From contig NZ_CP009451.1 of the NCBI RefSeq assembly GCF_000757825.1, forward strand, positions 2,418,001 to 2,482,000: a stretch of DNA of 64,000 nucleotides. Reading direction: 5' to 3'. The notes beneath the pieces were generated by a model, which saw only the letters and a program-made list of their open reading frames with translations, searched no databases and had not been told where the DNA came from. Both the position numbers and the translations under genes were made by a program. Shown piece after piece: positions 33,357 through 44,400 of the stretch; position 1 is the stretch's first letter, and each line of letters begins with the position of its first letter. The stretch is from Cedecea neteri (GTDB lineage Bacteria; Pseudomonadota; Gammaproteobacteria; Enterobacterales; Enterobacteriaceae).

Positions 33357-34261
33357 TACGATTTCCCCCGTTTGGCGCGTGGATGCGCGGCATCATACAC
33401 CGAGGCTAAATGTTGAAAGTCGAGATGGGTATAAATTTGGGTGGTGGAAAGATTGGCGTGCCCGAGCAGCTCCTGAACGGCGCGCAAATCACCGCTGGAC
33501 TCCAGCATATGCGTGGCAAAAGAGTGGCGCAGTTTATGCGGATGTACGTGGCTGCTTAACCCTTGCCTGATGCCCCACTCAGCAAACCGCTTTTGCACGT
33601 TGCGGGCGGATATTCGTTTGCCCGTCTTCGCCAGGAAGAGCGCATCATCGTCCGGGCCAAACAGCTCACGCAGATCCAACCAGTGCTCAACCCAGGTGAC
33701 CGCACTGCGCCCAACGGGTACGCGGCGCTCTTTGCTGCCCTTCCCCATCACCCAGACTTCACCGGTCGAAAGATCGAGGTGGCCACAGTTCATGTTCACC
33801 AGTTCTGAAAGACGCAGGCCTGCGCCGTACATGACTTCCAGCATCGCACGGTCACGTACCGCCAGCGGATCGTTCAGATCGATGTCCAGCAGATGGTTTA
33901 CATCATCGACTTCGATGTTCTTCGGCAGGTGACGACCAGCTTTTGGCGTAGTGATGCCTTTGGCCGGATTCGCCTTTAGCTCTCCCTGGCCGATCATCCA
34001 GTCAAAAAAGCTGCGCAGTGCTGAAAGTCTTAGCGCCAGGCTGGAGGCCTGCAGGCCAGCTCTGCGGCTACGCACGGCCAGAGAACGCACGGCGGCGGCG
34101 TCGCATTGCTGCCAGCCGCTGAGCTTCATCTCTTCGGCAATGTGGATAATCGCCGTGAGTTGGCGCCGGTAGTTCAGGAGAGTGAGCGGGCTGAGCTGGC
34201 GCTCAACCTTCAGATATCGAAGAAAGCCATCAACGTGAGAGGTTAATACGGAAGCGGTCAT
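33356..34261 (-). CDS. xerC: Tyrosine recombinase XerC
   Basis: XerC (301 residues; E. coli 298) acts with XerD at dif to resolve chromosome dimers at division. The core-binding SAM-like domain (about 1-100) is followed by the catalytic domain with [34 protein letters not shown] and the nucleophile Y277 ([10 protein letters not shown]). It overlaps yigA by four bases (ATGA) and yigB by one. Position in the dapF operon identifies it as the chromosomal XerC, not an integrase of a mobile element. Confidence 0.97.
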   Translation of the reverse strand: MTASVLTSHVDGFLRYLKVERQLSPLTLLNYRRQLTAIIHIAEEMKLSGWQQCDAAAVRSLAVRSRRAGLQASSLALRLSALRSFFDWMIGQGELKANPAKGITTPKAGRHLPKNIEVDDVNHLLDIDLNDPLAVRDRAMLEVMYGAGLRLSELVNMNCGHLDLSTGEVWVMGKGSKERRVPVGRSAVTWVEHWLDLRELFGPDDDALFLAKTGKRISARNVQKRFAEWGIRQGLSSHVHPHKLRHSFATHMLESSGDLRAVQELLGHANLSTTQIYTHLDFQHLASVYDAAHPRAKRGKS

Positions 34262-34962
34262 GCACGCTCAACCCAGCGCTCCAGCAGATCGGGCAGCATC
34301 AGCGCAAGCTCGTGCAGCAGCTGAGTGCCCTGTCCCTGCTGATAGTGTTGCGGGTCGCGGCTGCTAAACAGCAGAACGCCAAGATCGCCGTCGTTGCCCA
34401 TCAGCGACATAGCAACGGAACCAATCGCTTTCGCCTGCGGCAAGACCAGCAACAGCTCCGGGCCATTGAGTGGGCCAAGATAGTGCTGGCTTTCGCCAAG
34501 GCGCTGAATGCGCAGCGGCTCAAAGGCCTGACGATTCAATGCCAGATGGGTAAAGTCCGAGGGAGCGCCGATGCGCCAGCGGTCGGCAAAAAGCCGGACA
34601 TTCGCCCCCGCCAGCCCGATTTCCCGCGCCCAGCGGTGCAGCCGGTTCAGCATCTCCTGCAGGCTGGACGCCGAGGCCAGCCTGCCCTGAAGCTTCAGCA
34701 GCCGGTAGAACAGGCCTTCGTTGGCGCTCGCCTGCTCCATCAACAACGTCATGTTCTCTTCGAGGTTGTTGATATGGTTACGGCTGCGGGCCATATGCCA
34801 TTCCACCAGCGAAACGGTGCCGCGAACCGGGTGAGGAACCTGCATGCTCTCCACCTGGTGGGCATTGCGAATAAAGAAATCGGGGTTGCGCTGTAAGTAT
34901 TCGGCAACGGCGAGATCGTTAAGCTCAAGAAGGGCTTCTTGCTGTTCCTCGGCATTCTTCAT
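34258..34962 (-). CDS. yigA: DUF484 family protein YigA
   Basis: YigA (234 residues; E. coli 235) belongs to DUF484. The middle and C-terminal region resembles a GAF-type fold, and an N-terminal helical segment ([14 protein letters not shown]) is typical of the family. Its function is not established. Four-base overlaps with dapF upstream and xerC downstream make it part of a translationally coupled operon. Confidence 0.93.
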   Translation of the reverse strand: MKNAEEQQEALLELNDLAVAEYLQRNPDFFIRNAHQVESMQVPHPVRGTVSLVEWHMARSRNHINNLEENMTLLMEQASANEGLFYRLLKLQGRLASASSLQEMLNRLHRWAREIGLAGANVRLFADRWRIGAPSDFTHLALNRQAFEPLRIQRLGESQHYLGPLNGPELLLVLPQAKAIGSVAMSLMGNDGDLGVLLFSSRDPQHYQQGQGTQLLHELALMLPDLLERWVERA

Positions 34963-35783
34963 AGATGTATAAATCCATCATAGACGTGGGCCGCCGGGCC
35001 GGTCATATACAGCGGTGAACCGGGCCCTTTCCAGGCGATATCAAGGCGACCGCCGGGCAGTTCAACCCGCACCTGCTCCGCCAGTAATCCTTGCTGAATG
35101 CCAACCGCCACTGCACCACAGGCGCCGCTGCCGCAGGCCTGGGTTTCACCCGCGCCGCGCTCATAAACGCGCAGTCGGATGTGTTCGCGGCTTACCACCT
35201 GCATAAAGCCGATGTTGGCACGTTCCGGGAAGCGCTCATGGCCTTCCATCACCGGTCCCAAAGTCTCTACCGCGGCGGTTTCGATGTCATCGACCTGAAT
35301 CACGCAGTGCGGGTTACCCATTGAAACCACGCCGCACATAATGGTTTGTTCGGCGGCACGCATAATATAGGTCTTTTCCGCTTTGTTTGCCCGGAACGGT
35401 ACCTGAGAAGGTTCGAAGTTCGGCTCGCCCATGTTGACGCGCACCGTCTCATCTTCCGTGACGCTCAGAACCATTCGGCCATTGGCGGTGCTGACGCGAA
35501 TTTCACGCTTATTGGTCAGCCCTTTCAGGCGCACAAAGCGGGCAAAACAGCGTGCGCCGTTGCCACACTGGGAAACTTCACTGCCGTCGGCGTTAAAGAT
35601 CCGGTAATGGAAGTCGAGATCGGGATCGTACGGTGGCTCAACGATCAGCAGCTGATCGAAACCCACACCATGATGACGATCCGCCAGGCGCCGGATCAGC
35701 TCCGGAGAGAAATAAACATTCTGCGTCACCGCGTCGACGACCATAAAGTCATTACCGAGGCCATGCATTTTAGAGAACTGCAT
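34959..35783 (-). CDS. dapF: Diaminopimelate epimerase DapF
   Basis: DapF (274 residues, E. coli length) interconverts LL- and meso-diaminopimelate for lysine and peptidoglycan synthesis without a cofactor. The two catalytic cysteines are C73 (QCGNGARCF) and the one in ACGSGACG near 217. The start at 35783 ([12 protein letters not shown]) is the family start; a frame opening at 35795 adds four residues. It overlaps yigA by four bases and follows lptM on the same strand with a 38-base gap. Confidence 0.97.
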   Translation of the reverse strand: MQFSKMHGLGNDFMVVDAVTQNVYFSPELIRRLADRHHGVGFDQLLIVEPPYDPDLDFHYRIFNADGSEVSQCGNGARCFARFVRLKGLTNKREIRVSTANGRMVLSVTEDETVRVNMGEPNFEPSQVPFRANKAEKTYIMRAAEQTIMCGVVSMGNPHCVIQVDDIETAAVETLGPVMEGHERFPERANIGFMQVVSREHIRLRVYERGAGETQACGSGACGAVAVGIQQGLLAEQVRVELPGGRLDIAWKGPGSPLYMTGPAAHVYDGFIHL

Positions 35784-35821
35784 CTTCTGCTCCATTAGCG
35801 CGGTTACAAAGCACGGTTTAG

Positions 35822-36028
35822 CTAGTAAACAACCTGAGTCGGTGCGTCATCAATGCCGCGACTGTTGCGGACCGGTGCCGTCTGGACAGGTTTTTCAGGG
35901 GTTGCGCTATGGGTAGTCGGCGTCGCTTTTTTATCGGCCGGAGGGAAATAAAGAGGCCCCTTCAGGCCACAGCCGGTAAGGCTTACAAGCGTCAGTGCCA
36001 AAGCTAGAGGGCAGAAAATCTTCTTCAT
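35822..36028 (-). CDS. lptM: LPS-assembly lipoprotein LptM (YifL)
   Basis: This 68-residue lipoprotein matches E. coli LptM (67 residues). The signal peptide ends at the lipobox LTG-C20, and the next residues [13 protein letters not shown] are the conserved core. LptM acts on the LptD-LptE translocon by promoting correct disulfide formation in the outer membrane. The rest of the tail is low-complexity Thr/Pro rich. It precedes dapF. Confidence 0.93.
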   Translation of the reverse strand: MKKIFCPLALALTLVSLTGCGLKGPLYFPPADKKATPTTHSATPEKPVQTAPVRNSRGIDDAPTQVVY

Positions 36029-36252
36029 TATCGGGTAGCCTGTGATTCACTATTCTGCCGTCTATCATCGCAGGTGAACCCTGAAAAGCAATACTCTTCG
36101 TTACCCAGACCGCTGAAAATAGCCTTCCCGCAAACCAGGCAAGAAAATAATCTCTGGTTTACGCTACTTATGGGGCCTCCGTTCGGAAAATGCCGGGCGC
36201 CGCCTCCTCACTGCTCCAGGCTGATGCTGTTGTCTTTCATGAGGTAACGCAG

Positions 36253-36612
36253 ATGAAACGGATTGGTATTACGGGTCTTGAACGTGAAGCAATGCAGAAT
36301 TTAATCGAACGGGCTGCGCCCGGCAGGTTTACCACTCAGTTGGTGAGCGACATTGATGCAGCAAATTACGTTAAGCGAGGCGAACTTCATTACACTATCG
36401 GCGCATTTAAGTCGGGCATTGGTCCCGCGCTGGACGTTGCTGTAGCCGTACTCGGCCCGGAAAAATGCTGTACCGTGACGCGCCCCGGCTCCCCTGCCAG
36501 AGAGGAACAAATCGCCCGCTGGGTGCGGGACGGGAAAGTCGCCTTCGGCATCGCTATTGAAAACGCGCCGCACGCCGTTCCTTTGCTAGTGCACTATCTG
36601 GATGATGCCTGA
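36253..36612 (+). CDS. DUF2620 (YhfU-like) family protein
   Basis: This 119-residue protein (MKRIGITGLEREAMQN...) resembles E. coli YhfU, a DUF2620 protein of unknown function, in its recalled pattern: an N-terminal KRIGITGLxRE, a YTIGAFKSGIGPALDVAVAVLG segment and a C-terminal GKVAFGIAIEN. I chose the ATG at 36253 because GAGG lies eight bases upstream; the frame opens earlier at 36190. It is not part of an operon with other yhf genes: it stands between lptM and cyaY. Function is unknown. Confidence 0.75.
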   Translation: MKRIGITGLEREAMQNLIERAAPGRFTTQLVSDIDAANYVKRGELHYTIGAFKSGIGPALDVAVAVLGPEKCCTVTRPGSPAREEQIARWVRDGKVAFGIAIENAPHAVPLLVHYLDDA

Positions 36613-36675
36613 GCGGCAGTTTCTAATTGACGGCGATGCTTTTATACTGCCCTGAAATCTCAACAGGAAGCAGAC

Positions 36676-36996
36676 ATGAACGACAGCGAATTCCACCTTT
36701 TAGCCGATAACCTGTGGCGTACTATCGAAGAGCGCCTGGATGACTGGGACGGCGATAGCGATCTTGACTGTGAGATCAACGGCGGCGTGCTGACCATCAG
36801 CTTTGAAAACGGCAGCAAAATCATCATCAATCGCCAGGAGCCGTTACACCAGGTGTGGCTGGCAACCAAAAGCGGCGGTTATCACTTCAACCTGAAAGGT
36901 GACGAGTGGATTTGTGACCGTAGCGGCGCAGAGTTTTGGCAATTGCTGGAAGAAGCCAGCACGCAGCAGGCGGGTGAAGCGGTTAGCTTTCGCTGA
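36676..36996 (+). CDS. cyaY: Iron-sulfur cluster assembly regulator CyaY (frataxin)
   Basis: CyaY (106 residues, E. coli length) is the bacterial frataxin that binds iron on an acidic helix and modulates IscS in cluster assembly. The acidic N-terminal helix ([14 protein letters not shown]) and the conserved beta-sheet with [21 protein letters not shown] are present. It ends at the base before the stop of the convergent cyaA (36997), without any gap. Confidence 0.96.
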   Translation: MNDSEFHLLADNLWRTIEERLDDWDGDSDLDCEINGGVLTISFENGSKIIINRQEPLHQVWLATKSGGYHFNLKGDEWICDRSGAEFWQLLEEASTQQAGEAVSFR

Positions 36997-39546
36997 TTAT
37001 TGCTGATACTGCTGCAGCAGCGGCGCTGAGTTATCGTCCGGATTGACCGGCGCGGCTGTTGCCATTGACTGGGTGCGGAACGGAATGACCTGCATCCGGC
37101 CATCAACCTTCACAATCTGATAGAACTGCGGCAGGTTGAAGTTAATGAAGCTTGAGCCGTAAGTAAAGCGATCGTGGGACGAGGAGTAGAAGCGGCTAAC
37201 GTCGCGCACCAGCTCTTCTTTGCTGCCTTCGCAGTGGTGATAAACCTCGGCGCGGTTGCTCTCATCCAGTATATAGATGTTGAAGCCCTGATCTTCGCTG
37301 GCCTCTTCAAAGAAGAACTGAATAATCCCTTCACTGGCAAAGCCATCCACCACCGCCGGCAGTTGAACCTGGTTGGTGCCTACCTGCACCGACAGGCCGT
37401 GCAGCTTGTTGTGCGAAATCGCGCCATAGAACTCAACGGCGTTTTCCAGCTTCTGCACGGAGACGTTCAGCCGCTCAAAGAACAGGCCCCAGGTCTGGCC
37501 GGAAACGCGCAGCGCTTTGAAGCGGCCCGGTTCCTGACGCGTGCTGGAAAGGCGGAATTCGATGCATTCAGACACCAGCTGCTGCACGCGAGTACGAATC
37601 AGGCCGCGCAGATGCTGGCTATAGCAGAAGACCTCGACGCTATCCGGCGGGGCTGCATCCTGGTGCATTTTACCGAGAATGGTTTTTAACGCTTCGATCA
37701 TCGCCTGCTCGCCGTTGAAGTGCAGGGTACGCACCTCATTCCACGAGTTGCGGTACAGCAGATCAACGCTGCCAATCAGGCACTGCTGCTGCTCACCGAA
37801 GCTGAACACGTCCAGCTTGCGGAAGTCGAAGTGCACCACCTGATTGCGGAAGGCCGCCGTCGGGTCGTACTCGAGGTTGACGATAATCGCCAGATGGCGA
37901 ATCTCGCACGGGCTGTACAACGCTTTCGGCGTTGGGGCCGGGAGACGCAGCGGGAAGTGATGGGAAACATCCGCCACCATTTCCTGCAGCTTAGGTAAGT
38001 CACAAATGCCGTTGCCCTTAATAAACAGGCGGGTACGCGAGGTCAGCAGGCCGTTAAAGTACGCCCATGCCACCAGCTTATTAAGATAACGGTTATATTC
38101 CAGCGGTTGATGGCTGACGATGGAGTCCATGTTTGGCGCGCGATTGTAGAGATACCAGCCGGAGCGGTTGGCTCGGCCTGGCGGCACATGGATAAAGGTC
38201 AGGTTCGGTTCAGAGAGATCCGGGGAAATTTGCGGGTTAACGAGCGTGACTTTGCCCGGCAGCGCTTCAAACGCGGCGTACAGCTTACGCGTTAACACGC
38301 CGATGTCCTGCGGGCTGGCCGAAACGCTAAGGTTGTTGCGGCGCGCAAAGCGGATCAGGTTGCGGTAGCTCTGCATCATCGCATCGAGCAGCTCGTTATG
38401 CGCTTCGCGTACCTGGTCGATTTTCCAGTTCGCCCGGTTATCCAGCATCGCCAGGCGGCTATCGTCCCAGCCCCAGCTTTTCACCATCTGGCTCAACACT
38501 TCACGACGCCAGCCAACACAGGTGCGCTCACGCGAGAGTTTTTCACAGACCTTCAGGTAGAAACAGCGGCGAACCAGGTCCAGGCGCGCATGATCTTCAA
38601 TTTGCGTCAGGTACTCGGTAACGCGCTCCAGCATCATGCAGTACGGGTCGAGACCAAAAGAGACTATCTCGCCGTCGTGCAGGCGCTGCTTGATATCTTT
38701 AGCCAGCAGGCGGGTGTTCGGGTATTCCCAGGAGTAGGCTTCCAGCAGCAGCGTTTTCAGCACCGCCTTATACGGCGAATCGATGCTTTTATACAGCTGC
38801 CACAGGCTGGCACCAAAGTACTCTTCGGCGGACAGGGAGCTTAAGCCACCGAGATCCAGCCACTCGTTTGGCGTCAGCACGCCCTGAGCATAAAGGGTCA
38901 TTACGTAATCGTCGTAATGCTCTTCTTCATCGCCCGGGACCATGTTCCACAGAATGCGTTTCCCGGCCAGACGCACGGCCGTACGGTAAAACTCGTCCAG
39001 CAGCAGGATGTGCTGGGTAGAACCGCAGTCTTCGCCGCCCAGGCTGCCGCTTTCGTTGTGGCGGAAGCGGTTTTCATCGATCAGGAAGAAGCTAACCTCG
39101 ACGCCAAGGGACGCCGCCCAGCTTTCCAGCAGGCTGCATTTACGCTGCAGCAGCTGGCGCTCGTCATTATCGAGCCAGGACTGGTGACAAACCCAGATAT
39201 CAAGGTCAGAAGAGCAGCTCTGCCCCACGGAGGAGGTGCTGCCCATAGAATAGAGGCCGGTGATCGGCAGTTCGCCCGCTGGCGTCTCCTGAGGCGGCAT
39301 GCCGCGCTGCAGTTCGAGTTCGTCCAGGTAGTGGCGTTGGGTTTCATCAGGCGTGTAGATGCAAATGCCACAGGGAACGTTACCGTCAAGGTAACCTGGC
39401 ATCAGCGGGTGATGATAATGTAATAACGTTGGCAGTAGACTGTAGACCTGTTGAAAGGCAGGCCCCATAGCAGCAAGCGCACGATCTACGCGCAGTTGGT
39501 TGATGGCATCCAGTCTCTGTTTAAGTGTCTCAATATAGAGGTACAA
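36997..39546 (-). CDS. cyaA: Class I adenylate cyclase CyaA
   Basis: CyaA (849 residues; E. coli 848) makes cAMP for CRP and is activated by phosphorylated EIIA-Glc. The N-terminal half is the nucleotidyltransferase-type catalytic domain ([18 protein letters not shown]) and the C-terminal half is regulatory. The start codon at 39546 is TTG (caa on plus), as in E. coli, where the weak UUG start limits expression. A CRP operator identical to that of E. coli cyaA P2 lies upstream. Confidence 0.97.
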   Translation of the reverse strand: MYLYIETLKQRLDAINQLRVDRALAAMGPAFQQVYSLLPTLLHYHHPLMPGYLDGNVPCGICIYTPDETQRHYLDELELQRGMPPQETPAGELPITGLYSMGSTSSVGQSCSSDLDIWVCHQSWLDNDERQLLQRKCSLLESWAASLGVEVSFFLIDENRFRHNESGSLGGEDCGSTQHILLLDEFYRTAVRLAGKRILWNMVPGDEEEHYDDYVMTLYAQGVLTPNEWLDLGGLSSLSAEEYFGASLWQLYKSIDSPYKAVLKTLLLEAYSWEYPNTRLLAKDIKQRLHDGEIVSFGLDPYCMMLERVTEYLTQIEDHARLDLVRRCFYLKVCEKLSRERTCVGWRREVLSQMVKSWGWDDSRLAMLDNRANWKIDQVREAHNELLDAMMQSYRNLIRFARRNNLSVSASPQDIGVLTRKLYAAFEALPGKVTLVNPQISPDLSEPNLTFIHVPPGRANRSGWYLYNRAPNMDSIVSHQPLEYNRYLNKLVAWAYFNGLLTSRTRLFIKGNGICDLPKLQEMVADVSHHFPLRLPAPTPKALYSPCEIRHLAIIVNLEYDPTAAFRNQVVHFDFRKLDVFSFGEQQQCLIGSVDLLYRNSWNEVRTLHFNGEQAMIEALKTILGKMHQDAAPPDSVEVFCYSQHLRGLIRTRVQQLVSECIEFRLSSTRQEPGRFKALRVSGQTWGLFFERLNVSVQKLENAVEFYGAISHNKLHGLSVQVGTNQVQLPAVVDGFASEGIIQFFFEEASEDQGFNIYILDESNRAEVYHHCEGSKEELVRDVSRFYSSSHDRFTYGSSFINFNLPQFYQIVKVDGRMQVIPFRTQSMATAAPVNPDDNSAPLLQQYQQ

Positions 39547-39638
39547 GACGTATCGCCTGATGGTTTCAGTATTACGAAAAAACCCGTTTCCTGGTTGTTG
39601 TCCCCATTATTATAAACGATCGGGACAGCAATTGCTGG

Positions 39639-39660
39639 AAACGTGATCAATTTAACACCT
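39639..39660. promoter_or_regulatory. CRP operator of cyaA
   Basis: On the minus strand the site has the halves GGTGT and GATCACG around the P2 -10 region. It matches the E. coli cyaA P2 CRP operator base for base in my recollection. It provides negative feedback: cAMP-CRP represses cyaA. Confidence 0.8.
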
Positions 39661-39833
39661 TGCCTGTTGACCGTAAAGAAAGATGCGCTACCAAAGTGGT
39701 AGAGACCCTGGCCACAGGCTGTTTCTTCCATAATACGAATCACGTCCCTCTGTTGCCGCAGAAACCGCCGAACCTGACAGCCTTCCGCTAAGAGTGGTAG
39801 GATGGTCGGTGGACGATAATTACGGTAACAAGC

Positions 39834-40775
39834 ATGTTAGACAATATACTCAGAATTGCCACTCGCCAAAGTCCCCTTGCACTCTGGCAAGCACATTATG
39901 TTAAGCAGCGCCTGGAAGCCTTCCACCCGCAGCTCACCGTTGAGCTGGTGCCAATGGTCACGCGCGGCGACGTTTTGCTGGATACCCCGCTTGCCAAAGT
40001 GGGCGGTAAAGGACTGTTCGTTAAAGAGCTGGAGCTGGCAATGCTGGACGGGCGCGCGGACATCGCCGTGCACTCGCTTAAGGATGTCCCGGTGGAATTC
40101 CCTGAAGGTCTTGGGCTGGTCACCATCTGCGAGCGTGACGATCCCCGCGACGCCTTTGTCTCCAATCATTACCAAACGCTGGATGAGCTTCCGGCCGGCA
40201 GTATCGTGGGCACCTCAAGCCTGCGTCGCCAGTGCCAGATAGCCGAACAGCGTCCCGATTTAGTGATTCGCTCCCTGCGCGGCAATCTCGGTACCCGTTT
40301 GGGTAAGTTAGATAAGGGCGAATACGATGCCATTATTCTTGCCGTCGCCGGGCTAAACCGCCTTGAGATGCAGGATCGCATTCGCTACGCTCTGCCGCCG
40401 GAAGTGTCTCTGCCCGCCGTCGGTCAGGGTGCAGTTGGCATTGAATGCCGCCTGAACGATGAGCGCACCAAAGCGCTGCTGGCTCCGCTGAATCACCATG
40501 AAACCGCCATTCGCGTCAGCGCAGAACGCGCGATGAATATGCGCCTTGAAGGCGGCTGCCAGGTGCCAATCGGTAGCTATGCCGAGCTGAAAGATAATGA
40601 ACTCTGGCTTCGCGCATTAGTCGGCGCGCCTGACGGTTCCGTGATGGTACGCGGCGAACGCCGTGGTAAACCGGAAGATGCCGTAGCCATGGGCGTTTCA
40701 CTGGCGGAGGAGCTGCTGGATAACGGTGCTCGGGAGATCCTCGCTGACGTTTATGATGGAGATGCTCCCGCATGA
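39834..40775 (+). CDS. hemC: Hydroxymethylbilane synthase HemC
   Basis: HemC (313 residues, E. coli length) joins four porphobilinogen molecules into hydroxymethylbilane. The dipyrromethane cofactor is attached to C242 ([10 protein letters not shown]), and the catalytic D84 lies in HSLKDVP. It is the first gene of hemC-hemD-hemX-hemY, divergent from cyaA. Its stop overlaps the hemD start by four bases. Confidence 0.97.
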   Translation: MLDNILRIATRQSPLALWQAHYVKQRLEAFHPQLTVELVPMVTRGDVLLDTPLAKVGGKGLFVKELELAMLDGRADIAVHSLKDVPVEFPEGLGLVTICERDDPRDAFVSNHYQTLDELPAGSIVGTSSLRRQCQIAEQRPDLVIRSLRGNLGTRLGKLDKGEYDAIILAVAGLNRLEMQDRIRYALPPEVSLPAVGQGAVGIECRLNDERTKALLAPLNHHETAIRVSAERAMNMRLEGGCQVPIGSYAELKDNELWLRALVGAPDGSVMVRGERRGKPEDAVAMGVSLAEELLDNGAREILADVYDGDAPA

Positions 40776-41518
40776 CGATCCTTGTCACCCGCCCCTCCCC
40801 TGCCGGGGAAGAGTTAGTGAGCCGTCTGCGCGCACTCGGGCAGGTGGCGTATAGCTTCCCGCTTATCGAGTTCTCGCCCGGCCGGCAGCTGTCACAGCTT
40901 CCGGCCCAGCTTGCGGCGCTTGCGCCCGGCGATCTGGTCTTTGTTCTTTCGCAGCACGTGATTGACTATGCCGCCCCTCTTTTGCGCCGCAGCGGTATCC
41001 CCTGGCCAGATAAACTAAGCTGGTTTGCCATAGGCCGGACAACCGCGCTGGCTTTTCATACCGTCAGCCATATTCCCGTTCGTTACCCACAAGATCGGGA
41101 AACCAGCGAAGTCTTGCTACAATTACCTGAATTACAGAATGTTGCCGGCAAACGCGCGTTAATTTTACGTGGAAACGGCGGGCGTGAACTGCTGGGTGAA
41201 ACGCTCGAGGCACGAGGCGCTGAAGTCAGCTTCTGTGAGTGTTATCAGCGAAGCGCTATTATTTACGATGGAATAGAAGAAGCTAACCGCTGGCATGCGC
41301 GAGGGATCTCGACGCTGGTGGTCACCAGCGGTGAAATGCTGCAGCAGCTGTACATGCTAACGCCCGACTGGTATCGCGAAAACTGGCTACTTCGCTGCCG
41401 GTTGCTGGTTGTCAGCGAGCGCTTAGCGGACCTTGCCCGGGAAATGGGCTGGCAGAATATTCGGGTCGCCGCGAATGCGGACAATGACGCGCTGCTACGT
41501 GCGTTACAACACACCTAA
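40772..41518 (+). CDS. hemD: Uroporphyrinogen-III synthase HemD
   Basis: HemD (248 residues; E. coli 246) cyclises hydroxymethylbilane with inversion of ring D. The family is poorly conserved in sequence, but the N-terminus ([15 protein letters not shown]), the length and the position after hemC identify it. The four-base overlap with hemC implies translational coupling. Confidence 0.95.
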   Translation: MTILVTRPSPAGEELVSRLRALGQVAYSFPLIEFSPGRQLSQLPAQLAALAPGDLVFVLSQHVIDYAAPLLRRSGIPWPDKLSWFAIGRTTALAFHTVSHIPVRYPQDRETSEVLLQLPELQNVAGKRALILRGNGGRELLGETLEARGAEVSFCECYQRSAIIYDGIEEANRWHARGISTLVVTSGEMLQQLYMLTPDWYRENWLLRCRLLVVSERLADLAREMGWQNIRVAANADNDALLRALQHT

Positions 41519-41536
41519 CAATAACAGGACGCCACA

Positions 41537-42721
41537 ATGACGGAACAAAATAACTCCTCCGCCATGGTTGAGGAAACCACACCCGCGGTGGAGACGCCAT
41601 CGCAGCCCGAGCCAGCGACGAAGAAAAATCGTTCCGGCGTGGCGGGTATCGCGCTGGGAGCGATTGCCATTGCGATTGCTCTGGCGTTAGGCGGCGGGCT
41701 TTATAGCTATGGCAAACATCAGGTATCAACCCAGACGGCGACCAGCGATGCGCTGGCTAATCAGCTGATTGCCCTGCAGAAGCAGCAGGAAACGCAGAAG
41801 AGCGAATTTGATGCCACGCTGAAACAGCAGGCTACCGCACTCAGCGATGCCAATAAGCAGCAGGCAGCCCTGGCGCACCAGTTAGATGAAGTGCAGCAAA
41901 AGGTCGCGACAATTTCCGGCAGTGACTCGAAAACCTGGCTGCTGGCACAGGCTGACTTCCTCGTGAAGCTTGCGGGCCGTAAGCTGTGGAGCGATCAGGA
42001 CGTTACAACAGCCGCGGCGCTGTTAAAAAGCGCCGATGCCAGCCTGGCCGATATGAACGACCCGAGCCTAATCACCGCTCGCCGTGCGCTAACGGATGAT
42101 ATTTCAACGCTGTCTACGGTGACCCAGGTCGACTACGACGGGATTATTCTTAAGCTGAATCAGCTCTCTAACGGCCTGGATAACCTGCGTCTTGCCGATA
42201 ACGACAGCGATGATTCACCGATGGATTCTGACAGCGGCGAGCTGTCAGGCACGATTACCGAATGGCGTCAGAACCTGGTGAAAAGCTGGCATAGCTTTAT
42301 GGATAGCTTTATCACTATCCGCCGCCGCGATGAAACTGCAGTGCCGCTGCTGGCACCGAATCAGGATATTTACCTGCGCGAAAATATTCGCTCCCGCCTG
42401 CTGGTCGCCGCGCAGGCTGTACCACGCCATCAGGAAGATACCTACAAGCAGGCCCTGGACAATGTGTCTACCTGGGTGCGTGCCTATTACGATACGAATG
42501 ATTCAGCCACCAAAGCATTCCTTGAAGAGCTTGATGGCCTGAGCCAGCAAAGCATCCATATGGATATCCCGCAAACGCTGCAAAGCCAGGCGCTGCTGGA
42601 AAAATTGATGCAAACCCGAGTACGTAATTTACTTGCCCAGCCGGCAAGCCCTGCGATCGATAACGCACAGCCAGAGGCAGCGCCAGCACAACCTGCGCCT
42701 GCCGCAGGCCAGGGGGAATAA
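41537..42721 (+). CDS. hemX: HemX-family protein
   Basis: HemX (394 residues; E. coli 393) is a single-pass inner membrane protein with a cytoplasmic tail rich in Pro, Glu and Ala before the membrane helix (about 35-57) and a periplasmic coiled coil (about 65-130). It was once called a uroporphyrinogen-III methyltransferase, but that activity is not supported and its role is not settled. It lies between hemD and hemY in the operon. Confidence 0.93.
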   Translation: MTEQNNSSAMVEETTPAVETPSQPEPATKKNRSGVAGIALGAIAIAIALALGGGLYSYGKHQVSTQTATSDALANQLIALQKQQETQKSEFDATLKQQATALSDANKQQAALAHQLDEVQQKVATISGSDSKTWLLAQADFLVKLAGRKLWSDQDVTTAAALLKSADASLADMNDPSLITARRALTDDISTLSTVTQVDYDGIILKLNQLSNGLDNLRLADNDSDDSPMDSDSGELSGTITEWRQNLVKSWHSFMDSFITIRRRDETAVPLLAPNQDIYLRENIRSRLLVAAQAVPRHQEDTYKQALDNVSTWVRAYYDTNDSATKAFLEELDGLSQQSIHMDIPQTLQSQALLEKLMQTRVRNLLAQPASPAIDNAQPEAAPAQPAPAAGQGE

Positions 42722-42723
42722 GC

Positions 42724-43920
42724 ATGATTAAAGTCTTATTGCTCTTCCTGCTGCTGATTGCAGGCATCGTTCTGGGCCCAATACTGGCAGGTCACCAGGG
42801 TTACGTATTAATCCAGACCGACAACTACAACGTTGAAACCAGCGTAACCGGCCTGGTCATTATTCTGATCCTGACGATGGTGGTGCTGTTTGCTATCGAA
42901 TGGGTATTGCGCCGTATTTTCCGTACCGGTGCCCGTACCCGCGGTTGGTTCCTGGGCCGCAAGCGCAGCCGTGCCCGTAAGCAAACTAAAGCCGCACTGC
43001 TAAAACTGGCCGAAGGCGATTATCAGCAGGTTGAGAAGCTGATGAGCAAGAATGCCGACCACGCTGAACAGCCGGTGGTGAACTATCTGCTTGCCGCAGA
43101 GGCAGCTCAACAGCGCGGCGATGAGATTCGCGCCAATCAGCATCTTGAGCGCGCGGCCGAACTGGCGGATAACGATCAGCTCCCGGTCGAAATCACACGC
43201 GTTCGTTTGCAGCTGGCACGTAATGAAAACCACGCGGCACGCCACGGCATTGATAAGCTTCTGGAGGTCGCACCTCGCCATCCTGAAGTCCTTCGTCTGG
43301 CCGAGCAGGCTTATTTGAGAACCGGCGCGTGGAGTTCGCTGCTGGATATTCTACCCGCAATGGAGAAAGTGCAGATCGGCGATGAAGCCCACCGTGAAGT
43401 ACTCCAGCAGCAGGCCTGGATCGGGCTCATGGATCAGGCGATGGCCGATCAGGGCAACGATGGCCTGAAGGCCTGGTGGCGGAATCAAAGTCGGAAAACG
43501 CGTCACCAGACAACGCTGCAGGTGGCAATGGCCGAACATCTCATCGAGTGCGACGATCATGATGCCGCGCAGGAGATAATCATCGACGGGCTGAAGCGCC
43601 AGTACGACGATCGCCTGGTGTTATTGATGCCGCGCCTGAAGTCGGGTAATCCGGAGCAGTTAGAGAAAGTCCTGCGTCAGCAGATCAAAACTCAGGGCGA
43701 TCGTCCTCTGCTGCAAAGCACGCTGGGACAGTTGCTGATGAAACATGGCGAATGGCAGCAGGCAAGCGACGCATTCCGTGAGGCCATTAAGCAACGTCCG
43801 GATGCTTATGATTACGCCTGGCTGGCAGATTCTCTCGATAAACTGCACAAGCCTGAAGAAGCGGCAACCATGCGCCGTGATGGCCTGCTGCTGACCCTGC
43901 AGAACAATTCCAATCCATAA
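42724..43920 (+). CDS. hemY: Protoheme IX biogenesis protein HemY
   Basis: HemY (398 residues, E. coli length) has two N-terminal membrane segments (about 3-25 and 40-62) and a cytoplasmic TPR-repeat domain. It is required for normal heme synthesis late in the pathway, probably as a scaffold, and is unrelated to the Bacillus protoporphyrinogen oxidase of the same name. It starts three bases after hemX and is followed by a terminator. Confidence 0.94.
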   Translation: MIKVLLLFLLLIAGIVLGPILAGHQGYVLIQTDNYNVETSVTGLVIILILTMVVLFAIEWVLRRIFRTGARTRGWFLGRKRSRARKQTKAALLKLAEGDYQQVEKLMSKNADHAEQPVVNYLLAAEAAQQRGDEIRANQHLERAAELADNDQLPVEITRVRLQLARNENHAARHGIDKLLEVAPRHPEVLRLAEQAYLRTGAWSSLLDILPAMEKVQIGDEAHREVLQQQAWIGLMDQAMADQGNDGLKAWWRNQSRKTRHQTTLQVAMAEHLIECDDHDAAQEIIIDGLKRQYDDRLVLLMPRLKSGNPEQLEKVLRQQIKTQGDRPLLQSTLGQLLMKHGEWQQASDAFREAIKQRPDAYDYAWLADSLDKLHKPEEAATMRRDGLLLTLQNNSNP

Positions 43921-43923
43921 TTT

Positions 43924-43944
43924 AAGGCGGCATTCTGCCGCCTT
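43924..43944 (+). terminator. Intrinsic terminator of hemCDXY
   Basis: AAGGCGGCA pairs with TGCCGCCTT (43924-43932 with 43936-43944) around a three-base loop, followed by CCCTTTCC. It lies just after the hemY stop. Confidence 0.7.
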
Positions 43945-43961
43945 CCCTTTCCTGCACGCAA

Positions 43962-44166
43962 AAAAAAAACACCTGCCATAAGGCAGGTGTTAAAACAGGT
44001 CTGTTTGACAACTAAGTGGTGCTTCACTCAACGTTATGTCCATGGTGTTGGATGAGACCCCATCGGGGCGACATCTGTCGGTGGACGATAAGCACCGTAA
44101 TCGGCTCTGCGTCATTCCTGGGTTTATGAAGCCTAAGCGAACATAAGAAGTGGAATGAGCATCTAC
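43962..44166 (-). ncRNA. glmZ: Small RNA GlmZ
   Basis: The minus strand from 44166 reads GTAGATGCTCATTCCACTTC and continues to a terminator hairpin (ACACCTGCC/GGCAGGTGT) with nine T residues. This matches E. coli GlmZ over nearly all its length (about 205 bases here), including CCATGGACA and GAGTGAAGCACC. GlmZ activates glmS translation by base pairing with Hfq and is processed by RNase E with the adaptor RapZ. It lies next to hemY, as in E. coli. A sigma-54-type promoter lies 13 bases upstream of the predicted start. Confidence 0.93.
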
Positions 44167-44178
44167 GAATTTATTATT

Positions 44179-44192
44179 GCACAATGCATGCC
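44179..44192 (-). promoter_or_regulatory. Sigma-54-type promoter of glmZ
   Basis: On the minus strand TGGCATGCATTGTGC has GG and GC separated by exactly ten bases, the -24/-12 spacing of sigma-54 promoters. The GC lies 13 bases upstream of the GlmZ 5' end. The three GlrR-type sites further upstream fit this. Confidence 0.75.
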
Positions 44193-44305
44193 AGGTTTGC
44201 ATTTAGAAACTAAGCCAACCGCTAATATTAGTAGTTTCATAGTATTAGCATAACCGAAGTAACCCTTTCAGATGCCCCGGCATTCCCTTCATCACGAAAA
44301 GCTTT

Positions 44306-44323
44306 TGTCTCCTTAAGGAGACG
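44306..44323. promoter_or_regulatory. GlrR-type activator site 1 upstream of glmZ
   Basis: TGTC-N10-GACG matches the GlrR consensus TGTC-N10-GACA except for the last base. It lies 140-157 bases upstream of the glmZ start. Confidence 0.7.
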
Positions 44324-44368
44324 AGTTAGCGCTTTATTTATAAATTACTTTAAAAACAAAGAACTATA

Positions 44369-44386
44369 TGTCTCCATTTAGAGACA
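44369..44386. promoter_or_regulatory. GlrR-type activator site 2 upstream of glmZ
   Basis: TGTC-N10-GACA is a perfect match to the GlrR consensus, located 203-220 bases upstream of the glmZ start. Confidence 0.8.
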
Positions 44387-44400
44387 TGAAATGACCCTCC

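Noticed and set aside
33356..34261. xerC as a phage or island integrase
   Set aside because: It is the chromosomal XerC in its normal dapF-yigA-xerC-yigB operon, with no att site or island nearby.
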